Program-made: the position numbers and the translations under genes
Notes under the pieces: model-generated
What the model was told of the DNA's origin: nothing
The model's database searches: none
What the model saw: the letters and a program-made list of their open reading frames with translations, nothing else
From: Bacteroidota bacterium
GTDB lineage: Bacteria > Bacteroidota > Bacteroidia > Chitinophagales > BACL12
DNA: 64,000 nt
Direction of reading: 5' to 3'
Assembly: GCA_016715425.1 (NCBI GenBank)
Contig: JADKAC010000002.1
Coordinates: 610,324 to 674,323, forward strand
Shown here: in pieces, positions 29,426 through 36,395 of the stretch
Numbering within the stretch: the stretch's first letter is position 1
How the letters are laid out: each line of letters starts with the position of its first letter

Positions 29426-30916
29426 TCATTCATCAATTAAAGTATAAGACTTTATTCTAATTGATTCATCATCACTAACCAATCCGTAAAACGTATTTCC
29501 ATTTAACCTGATTGAGAAATAGGGTTTATCTATCACGGCTTCAGAATGCATAAGATTGAAATTGCTGTCATAAATTTTTATTGCTGTAGATTTATTTTCT
29601 ATACCAAACACATAATACAAATCATGTATTTTAAAAATATTTTCTACCCAAAAACCGGTTCTGGTAGAATCACCAATATGTGTATATTTCCAATCACTAA
29701 ATTCTTTCGAAGATTCTGTATTGCTATTATATAAAATGGGTTCCTCCTTAAAAAAATATTCTGTTTCAGAAAAAAATTGGGAATAATACACTTTGCCATA
29801 AGCACCAACTTTCATAGGAAAACGATCGGGGTAACCTATTGGAGGGAATCCAATTAATTCGGGTTTGCTGCCAGGCAATATTTTATAAATTGCAATAATA
29901 CTATCCTTCACCCGTGTACTTGCTTTCATATATAAAATACTGTCGTTTAAAAAATCACCATTGCCTAAATGATTAAAATGATTCGGATAATCCGGGAATT
30001 GATACGGGAAAGAATAGCGATCAATAAACTGTAACTCCTTATCGTACTGCAAAAAAAAGCTATACCATTTTAATTGAACAATAGTATCATTATCTTCTTT
30101 CAATATGATATCATACGCCAGAATCTGGATGGGAATGAACACATAATTATCCGTAACAGAAGGTGACCCGGGAATTATGCGATTCAGCGAATTAATATAC
30201 TCACTTGCTTCCTTATCATTCTTTGCAAAATCCAAATCATTCTCTTCCAACTCGGTTAACAATAACCATTCTTCTATATTTTCCGGATACACACCAATAT
30301 CAAAAACCTTTATCATTTTTTTAAGGCTAAGTGAATACAGATATATTTTATTTCTTACCGGATTATATATTAAAAGAGTATCTGCATTTAGAAAATTAAT
30401 TGAGGAATTTGCGTCCCCACCAAAATGAGAAATATCCCATTCTTCTGCTTCCATGAGTTTTGGTGATGAACCGGAATGCAGAACTTCATTCAATTTTATT
30501 CGGTCTATATTCTTTAAATCTGAAGAAAAAACTATTTCATCATTCTTCAATAAATATATAGCTGATAATCCATTGTATTTATCTGAATAATATTTGAATA
30601 AGGAATCATTCTTAATCCAATGTAAATTCTCGCTTTGCAGATTTAATTTTTCCTCAAAAAAATAAGGCACTTCACGTTTGGGTAAACCTGATACAATAAA
30701 TAGTGTAGTGGTTTTATCCAATTCTGAAAATATATCCTGAGAGCCGTAATAACAGTTGATACATTCATTGCAATTTAATGCAATGATTATTTCATAATGT
30801 TGTGAATCATTATTGGAATTCTTAATTATTGAATCAGAATTAGCGAATGCATTTGTTGTAAGATTTAATACTAACAACAAGCCTAAAATAATGGGGTGAT
30901 TTTTAATTAGTCGCAT
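29426..30916 (-). CDS. Secreted protein of unknown family with N-terminal CxxCxxC
   Basis: A 496-residue protein with a signal peptide (MRLIKNHPIILGLLLVL, cleaved near FANS). Near residue 50 is ALNCNECINCYYG, a CxxCxxC cluster followed by a segment (TTLFIVSGLPKREVPYFFEE) that resembles a degraded thioredoxin-like fold. The remaining 350 residues contain repeated beta-strand segments (FGGDANSSINFLNADTLLIY, NKIYLYSLSLKKMIKVFDI), which could be a beta-propeller. I do not recognise a family with confidence. It has no T9SS sorting domain, unlike most secreted proteins in this window. It is transcribed toward fic, separated by the iterated motif, and REP-like palindromes lie behind it. Confidence 0.7.
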   Translation of the reverse strand: MRLIKNHPIILGLLLVLNLTTNAFANSDSIIKNSNNDSQHYEIIIALNCNECINCYYGSQDIFSELDKTTTLFIVSGLPKREVPYFFEEKLNLQSENLHWIKNDSLFKYYSDKYNGLSAIYLLKNDEIVFSSDLKNIDRIKLNEVLHSGSSPKLMEAEEWDISHFGGDANSSINFLNADTLLIYNPVRNKIYLYSLSLKKMIKVFDIGVYPENIEEWLLLTELEENDLDFAKNDKEASEYINSLNRIIPGSPSVTDNYVFIPIQILAYDIILKEDNDTIVQLKWYSFFLQYDKELQFIDRYSFPYQFPDYPNHFNHLGNGDFLNDSILYMKASTRVKDSIIAIYKILPGSKPELIGFPPIGYPDRFPMKVGAYGKVYYSQFFSETEYFFKEEPILYNSNTESSKEFSDWKYTHIGDSTRTGFWVENIFKIHDLYYVFGIENKSTAIKIYDSNFNLMHSEAVIDKPYFSIRLNGNTFYGLVSDDESIRIKSYTLIDE

Positions 30917-31035
30917 ATTTTATCTTAATTATATAATTCATTATAAAAGTATAAAAAGAATAATTATTATTTGAAACTCTTATTGCATTTTTTCTTTTCG
31001 ATTGAATGAAGATATAAAAAGAAAGTAGAAATTCC

Positions 31036-31072
31036 CTATCGGTTTGGTGTCCTCACCAACCGAAATCTTCTT
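31036..31072 (+). repeat. REP-like palindrome, copy B
   Basis: CTATCGGTTTGGTGTCCTCA followed by CCAACCGAAATCTTCTT. It folds on itself (CGGTTtGGTG / CACCAACCG). It shares its right flank GAAATCTTCTT with copy A in the same orientation, and its first 30 bp are an exact inverted match to copy C. Confidence 0.75.
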
Positions 31073-31148
31073 AGGCTATCATCTAAAATTATTAAGATAT
31101 TTAATGCTGCATTTTTTTTGCAAAATCTTTTAATGATTATATCATTCT

Positions 31149-31178
31149 TTTCGGTTGGTGAGGACACCAAACCGATAG
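31149..31178 (-). repeat. REP-like palindrome, copy C (exact inverted match to copy B)
   Basis: Positions 31,149-31,178 are the perfect reverse complement of 31,036-31,065 (30 of 30). The two arms enclose 83 bp of A/T-rich sequence, so a long stem-loop or two separate hairpins can form in the gap between the unknown secreted protein and the CHU_C protein genes. Confidence 0.8.
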
Positions 31179-31190
31179 AGCTAAATTCCC

Positions 31191-33053
31191 CTATCTCACC
31201 AGCGTTACATCCCCCTGCAAAATTGCATTCTCACCATTGGCATCGGAGTACACAATAATATAAGCATACATTCCCATTTCCGCTTCTTCATTATTATACT
31301 TTCCATTCCATTGATATGCACCTGCGCCTCCATCAAATACTAATTCACCCCATCGATTATAAATGGTAAAGGATAAAATTCTTGAAGGATCAACAATTAT
31401 TATTTCAAACAAATCATTTATGCCATCACCATTCGGAGTGAATGCATTAGGTACATAAATTTCGTTGCATAATGTAACTGTTACATCATCTGAAATTATG
31501 CTGCATGGTAATGTACTTGTAACTGTATAATTACCTGCTTGATTTACAGTAATTGTTTGTGTTGTTTCTCCGGTATTCCAATTATAATTTGGTAAGTCTT
31601 CGGTAGCAACTAAAATAAAATTACTGATACCTGCCGGCGGACATAATTCTAAATCTTCACCGAGATTTAATGTCTCTCCAAAATTCGGATCTGTGGTAAT
31701 TGTAATTGCATCATTGAAAACTTCACATTCAGTATATACAATAACAGAATAATTTCCGGGAGTAGAAACAACAATACTATTTGTGGTTTCACCTGTGTTC
31801 CAATCATAACTATCATAACCCGCAGGCGCAGTTAAAGTAAGCGACCATGTAGCTGCGCAAATTAATGTATCAGGCCCGAGGTCAAGACCAATATTAATTG
31901 GCTCAGTAACATCCACAACAAAAGAATCTATAAAATGCGAACACTCAGTATAAGCAGAAAGATAATAGGTACCGGCTTCATCAATTTCAATTTCGGAAGT
32001 AGTTTCACCTGTGTTCCAATTATAAATATCATAACCACCAAATGCTTCAATTGTATAAGGCAATTCAGTAAAACAAATATGAATATCCGTGTTGGTTGTA
32101 TTCACTGTATCCACCACAAAAATAATTTCAGCAGTATCACTTAAAGTACCGCAACTACTTTCTATTTGCACCCAATAATCACCTGTTTCATATACAATAA
32201 TACTGGGTGTTGTCTCGCCGGTACTCCATAAATATGTATCACCACAAGTGAGTGCATTTAATGTAAGTGGAGCGCAAACAATAGTATCATTTAAAAAGGC
32301 GGCGGCAAGCGAATCCGCAGGAGTAACAAGCACATCATCTACAAATAAATATACTAGTGGTGTTGCATCTAATGAACCACCTTCATAAGCAACTACATCT
32401 GTTTCATCATCCTCATGAAAGTTGCCGATACAAATCCATTCTTCACCACCTTCTGCTTCAAAAAATCCACAAATTCTTGTCCACTCACCGGGTGGATCAA
32501 TATAATTTCCTGAGGCATTATTATCAATCTGTGGTGTTTCACTCAGCACACCGGAAATTCCTTCAGAGCCAATTTTATCCGCATCTAAATAAGCACCTAT
32601 TGCATCTGTAGTTGCATGTGATACACCGAAAAAATCTGATTGTGTTGCAGGCGCACTCCAGAATTCCACATAATAACATTCACCTGCAACAAGCGGCTCT
32701 AATAATTGTACCTGTACATATTCACGATAGTCATAGCTGCCATCGTCGTAAAGGTCTGTCCAAAACCCACCATAAGCATCACCGGTATGCGCAGGTTGAT
32801 CTGTTGCAAATAAATTTTCAGGCACACCTACCCATGAACCTGCACCAGCACATGCATTAAAATAATCGGATGAGCCACCACTCCCTGAATACCACAAATC
32901 CACAGTAAGATCGCTGCTATAAGCAAAACCGGAAATACTGGAAGGGCAAGTATTATAATCTTCAAAACTTGGGTTAGGAACAAGATTATATTGCGCAAAT
33001 AAGATTGTATTTGCACCAAAAAAAACAAGGAGGAGAAAGTATATTATTTTCAT
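31191..33053 (-). CDS. Gliding-motility-type (CHU_C) T9SS surface protein
   Basis: The 620-residue protein starts with a signal peptide (FFGANTILFAQ). An N-terminal jellyroll-like carbohydrate-binding-type domain follows, opening with NLVPNPSFEDYNTCP, a common start in this class. Four Ig-like modules of about 70 residues each carry a WNTGETT motif. The C-terminus is a CHU_C domain: YVPNAFTPNGDGINDLFEI, IYNRWGELVFDG, MGMYAYIIVYSDANGE and GDVTLVR. The protein is exported through the T9SS and retained at the surface. No enzyme motif is seen, so an adhesive or structural role is inferred. It is followed by two similar CHU_C genes on the same strand. Confidence 0.88.
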   Translation of the reverse strand: MKIIYFLLLVFFGANTILFAQYNLVPNPSFEDYNTCPSSISGFAYSSDLTVDLWYSGSGGSSDYFNACAGAGSWVGVPENLFATDQPAHTGDAYGGFWTDLYDDGSYDYREYVQVQLLEPLVAGECYYVEFWSAPATQSDFFGVSHATTDAIGAYLDADKIGSEGISGVLSETPQIDNNASGNYIDPPGEWTRICGFFEAEGGEEWICIGNFHEDDETDVVAYEGGSLDATPLVYLFVDDVLVTPADSLAAAFLNDTIVCAPLTLNALTCGDTYLWSTGETTPSIIVYETGDYWVQIESSCGTLSDTAEIIFVVDTVNTTNTDIHICFTELPYTIEAFGGYDIYNWNTGETTSEIEIDEAGTYYLSAYTECSHFIDSFVVDVTEPINIGLDLGPDTLICAATWSLTLTAPAGYDSYDWNTGETTNSIVVSTPGNYSVIVYTECEVFNDAITITTDPNFGETLNLGEDLELCPPAGISNFILVATEDLPNYNWNTGETTQTITVNQAGNYTVTSTLPCSIISDDVTVTLCNEIYVPNAFTPNGDGINDLFEIIIVDPSRILSFTIYNRWGELVFDGGAGAYQWNGKYNNEEAEMGMYAYIIVYSDANGENAILQGDVTLVR

Positions 33054-33417
33054 TTGAATGGAAAGTTAATGTTTGTTCTTTTGACATTGAAATTTGACAT
33101 AGAACATTGACAAAAAAAATACTCATGGAGTTAACTTTAGGTAAGCTTGTGAGAGATTTATATAAGACTAACGCCAAGTCCTTTTCAAGTGACTCGGCTG
33201 AGACAGAAAAGTATCGGATAGCAGGTAAGTGCTTTTGACATTTGACTGTTGATTATTGGCTGTTGGCGATTGGCAGTTTGCGAAAAAACTTAGACCATTG
33301 ACTTTTACATTGACTAAAAAAGTTTCAAGTTTCGGGTTTCGAGTTAAAAAAAATATTGTCAGTTTAATCATTTCATTTCTGGTTACTGATTTAAAGGGTA
33401 TCGGGTACTGAGTATCA
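33054..33417. other. Intergenic region with low-complexity word repeats
   Basis: A gap holding several semi-repetitive words. TATTGGCTGTT with ATTGGCAG lies at 33,244-33,276, related in inverted orientation to 62,829-62,861. AAGTTTCGGGTTTCGAGTT lies near 33,330. GGGTATCGGGTACTGAGTA at 33,396-33,414 is shared with 57,788-57,806 (18 of 19). A 37-codon open frame on the plus strand starting at ATG 33,125 (MELTLGKLVRDLYK) is not supported as a gene. An 89-codon minus-strand frame here is also judged non-coding. Confidence 0.5.
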
Positions 33418-33723
33418 TTAATTATTGAGTTCAACATTAAAATTTACTTTGGCTCCTAATGCGTTAAACACCTTTAGGATGGTTTCAAATCTCGCATTCT
33501 TAACGCTGTTTTCAATTTTTGAAATTTGCGCTTTCTTCACACCCACTAACTCGCCTAATTGCTCTTGTGTCAAGTTACGTTCTTGTCTTGCTTGCTTAAT
33601 TGCTTGTCCTAATAAGTCAATTCGTAATTCGTTTTCGAAGGTATCTCGTCTTTTAGTACCAAGCTTACCAATATGTTTATCAATCATTGTGTCAAGCGAA
33701 ACAGTTTTAAATTTATTTGTCAT
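33418..33723 (-). CDS. HigA-like helix-turn-helix protein, no toxin partner
   Basis: A 101-residue XRE-family regulator. The helix-turn-helix reads LGQAIKQARQERNLTQEQLG followed by ELVGVKKAQISKIENS, and the C-terminus (ARFETILKVFNALGAKVNFNV) is typical of HigA/RelB-type antitoxins. The N-terminal 30 residues hold a segment (LDTMIDKHIGKLGTKRRDTFENEL) common in these proteins. HigA antitoxins normally sit just downstream of a HigB/RelE toxin, but the 214 bp upstream of this gene contain no open frame. It is therefore a solitary antitoxin or a stand-alone regulator. It is flanked by word-repeat intergenic DNA on both sides. Confidence 0.85.
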   Translation of the reverse strand: MTNKFKTVSLDTMIDKHIGKLGTKRRDTFENELRIDLLGQAIKQARQERNLTQEQLGELVGVKKAQISKIENSVKNARFETILKVFNALGAKVNFNVELNN

Positions 33724-33757
33724 AATTATTTTTTTTAATTAATCCATCTGCTTATTA

Positions 33758-33937
33758 ATTCGCACATTAATCACATTTGCACCCCGATAGCTATCGTGGG
33801 CACATTACACTCATCGGCTAATCGGCTAATCAACTCATCAGCTAATTATTCACATCAGCTAATCATTTTAATTCGCAAATTCAACACATTCTCACATTTG
33901 CACATTAAACACATTTGCACATTTGCAAATTCGCACA
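33758..33937. repeat. Degenerate short-word array
   Basis: This gap is filled with reiterated words: CACATTTGCAC variants (33,766-33,785 and 33,893-33,940), and ATCGGCTAATC / ATCAGCTAATCA repeated four times at 33,811-33,865. No gene is present. Confidence 0.6.
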
Positions 33938-36385
33938 TCATCTCAAAAGCGTCACTGTTCCTTTCAATTGAGTTTCCCCGTACTTGTCATTAAATTTTTC
34001 GTATTGAATTACCCAGATGTATGTTCCTACTTCTTGTGGTTTACCTAAATAATTTCCATCCCATGCTTCTGTAATATCTGTTGTGCTAAATAATAATTCA
34101 CCCCAGCGATTATAAATCTGCATTGCATAATTCGGAAAAATTAATTCGCTATAGGGTTTAAATACATCATTCAATCCATCTGCATTTGGTGTAAATGCAT
34201 TGGGCACAATTAATCCACTGCTTGTATTAATTACAACAACAGTATCGGGTGGAGAAATACAACCAAACTCTTCGCCTGTTACATAAAATATTTCCTGCGC
34301 ATTATAAATTATTCCCAAAGGATCAGGACAAATAATACAAGTAACATTTTCTTCCGGCCACCAACTGAATGTTACATCACCTGTACTTGAGCTACTCACA
34401 TTTAATTGTGCAAATTCACCATCACTTACAAAAACAGTATCGGGTTGCGCATCAATTTCAGGATAGGTATTTATAATTACAGAAATAGGATCAGAGGTTC
34501 CGGTACATCCATTTGCATCGGTAACAGTTACAAAATAAATTCCTGCTGAATCAATTGTAATTGTACTTCCTGTTTCACCTGTACTCCACACATAACTTAC
34601 ATATCCTGCACCTGCATTTGCAGTAATTTGATAACAACCTTCATAAGGTCCGGGAGCAAGTGTGGGCGCTGGCAACACAGTTACTAATTGCGTAACCGTA
34701 TCTTGCATATCGCATGCATCATGAATAATACTTGTGTACCAAGTATCTGTTGTTGGAGAAACAGTTAATGTATCCGTTGTTATTCCCGGTGGCAACCATT
34801 CATAAGTATAAACAGGCACACCATAAATTCCTGTTGCAAATAAATCAATATCTTCTCCTGCACAAATTGTAAAGTCGGGATGTGTGGATGAAACAATTGC
34901 ATTTTCTTCAACTGTTCTTCCTTCAATAGTAATTACCCAACTATCCACCGGCATATAATGACAAGTGATATCGCAAGGTGGTTTTGTACATGAACAATGG
35001 AAGGTGCGCATTTCGAAAGTAAATTCGTAATCATCACATTGCGGGGGAACACAGGCAACAGTATTAAAGATATCTAAGTCAACACCATAACAAGTTCCGG
35101 CAGTATCTCCGGCAGGTGGTATGCAAGTCCAGAAACTGGAAGGCGAAGGAGAGTCATCGCAAATACCTAAAATGCGAAATGCGGCTTCTTTCATTAAGCA
35201 ATCCGTTGTAAAAAAACATCCGTAATTCTGTGAGTAATAAGTGCCGTCAAAATAGGCTGCGGTTAATGTTGTTTTTCCCGGAACAAGAATATCCATTGTG
35301 TAATCGCAATATTCTGTTTCTTCAAAACAAGTATTATCAAATTGAAATCCGATATCACTTGTAGTATATGTAGCTTCTCCGGTTAATAATGGGTCAATAA
35401 TTACAGGATACTTTCTTTCGGGTTGTAATAACCAATCTGTTTTTATTTGAATGCGTAAAATATATCCGCCTTCTGTTTTTTCTAAGTCATACGCAATTGC
35501 ATTTACTTGTTCTTGATTATGAAATTTTGTTCTTGCCTGATCAATAATTAATGGTGTGTGAATGGTTAATAATTTTAATCCCCAATTATTTTTTAAAATC
35601 AAATCACCTTTCCAAAAATTATTTTCTAAAGGATATCCGTTTTGCAAATCCTTTTCTAAAATATAATCGGATGGCAATTGTAAAAATTCTTCAATCACTA
35701 AATAATCTGAATTTACATCTACAATGTTTTTATCTTTTAAAATAAAATTGGTTTTAATCTGTCCTTTGGCAAATACCATTTCAGCATCAATTCCATGCCA
35801 TGCATTTGTAATCCATGCGCCATCACTTCCAACAGAAGTTTTCATAAATGAAAAATCTTTTCTTGCAGTTTCTACATTGTCTTTTACAAAATAGAATTGC
35901 AGATGATCATTAAACCGAAAAATAAAATTGTCTTTTAAAGTGATTGCAGAAAAACCTTCGGCGGTATTTAATATGGTTGGAAGTAATTGTTGATTTGCAA
36001 TAAACTCATTTGCATTTTCTGTTGGATATAAATGCGGATCTACTGCACGGATGAAACCATTTGCATCAGAATAATTATATGCGCCGTATGCTTTTTCATT
36101 TACAAAACTGCCATCGGGTTTTATAAAGTAGCGTTCATTCAAAGTGCGCTTATCCAATAATTCATAACAGTCTTTACACGGAGTATTATAAGGCAACACA
36201 CCAAATTCAGGATGTTGTTGCATTGCTTTGGAAGTGTGAGATAATAATGCGGATGAAATATTTTTTTGCGGCGAATAAAAGTTGGAGTAGTTATTTTTTT
36301 TCACCTGCATATCTTGCGCAAACAATACTTGCATATTGCTAAAAGCAAAAAATAAAAAGAAGAGTATTTTACCTATCCATCGCAC
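33938..36385 (-). CDS. Large CHU_C T9SS surface protein
   Basis: The 815-residue protein starts with a signal peptide (ILFFLFFAFSNMQVLFAQ). The N-terminal 370 residues form a unique domain (PEFGVLPYNTPCKDCYELLD, LQFYFVKDNVETARKDF). A Cys-rich segment follows (HCSCTKPPCDITCHY), then Ig/PKD-like modules with VWSTGETGS. The CHU_C domain ends the protein (VPNAFTPNADGLNDVFKPY, IYNRWGELLFST, GTYIWVIQYEKF, GTVTLLR). The chosen start is GTG at 36,385, because no ATG in frame precedes the signal peptide. The gene begins 10 bp after the stop of the next CHU_C gene, so they are co-transcribed. Surface adhesion or structure is inferred. Confidence 0.87.
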   Translation of the reverse strand: MRWIGKILFFLFFAFSNMQVLFAQDMQVKKNNYSNFYSPQKNISSALLSHTSKAMQQHPEFGVLPYNTPCKDCYELLDKRTLNERYFIKPDGSFVNEKAYGAYNYSDANGFIRAVDPHLYPTENANEFIANQQLLPTILNTAEGFSAITLKDNFIFRFNDHLQFYFVKDNVETARKDFSFMKTSVGSDGAWITNAWHGIDAEMVFAKGQIKTNFILKDKNIVDVNSDYLVIEEFLQLPSDYILEKDLQNGYPLENNFWKGDLILKNNWGLKLLTIHTPLIIDQARTKFHNQEQVNAIAYDLEKTEGGYILRIQIKTDWLLQPERKYPVIIDPLLTGEATYTTSDIGFQFDNTCFEETEYCDYTMDILVPGKTTLTAAYFDGTYYSQNYGCFFTTDCLMKEAAFRILGICDDSPSPSSFWTCIPPAGDTAGTCYGVDLDIFNTVACVPPQCDDYEFTFEMRTFHCSCTKPPCDITCHYMPVDSWVITIEGRTVEENAIVSSTHPDFTICAGEDIDLFATGIYGVPVYTYEWLPPGITTDTLTVSPTTDTWYTSIIHDACDMQDTVTQLVTVLPAPTLAPGPYEGCYQITANAGAGYVSYVWSTGETGSTITIDSAGIYFVTVTDANGCTGTSDPISVIINTYPEIDAQPDTVFVSDGEFAQLNVSSSSTGDVTFSWWPEENVTCIICPDPLGIIYNAQEIFYVTGEEFGCISPPDTVVVINTSSGLIVPNAFTPNADGLNDVFKPYSELIFPNYAMQIYNRWGELLFSTTDITEAWDGNYLGKPQEVGTYIWVIQYEKFNDKYGETQLKGTVTLLR

Positions 36386-36395
36386 TTCAAAAAAA

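Noticed and set aside
33168..33437. 89-codon minus-strand open frame between the CHU_C and HigA-like genes
   Set aside because: It reads through word-repeat DNA, overlaps the HigA gene's 3' end and has no recognisable fold or signal.
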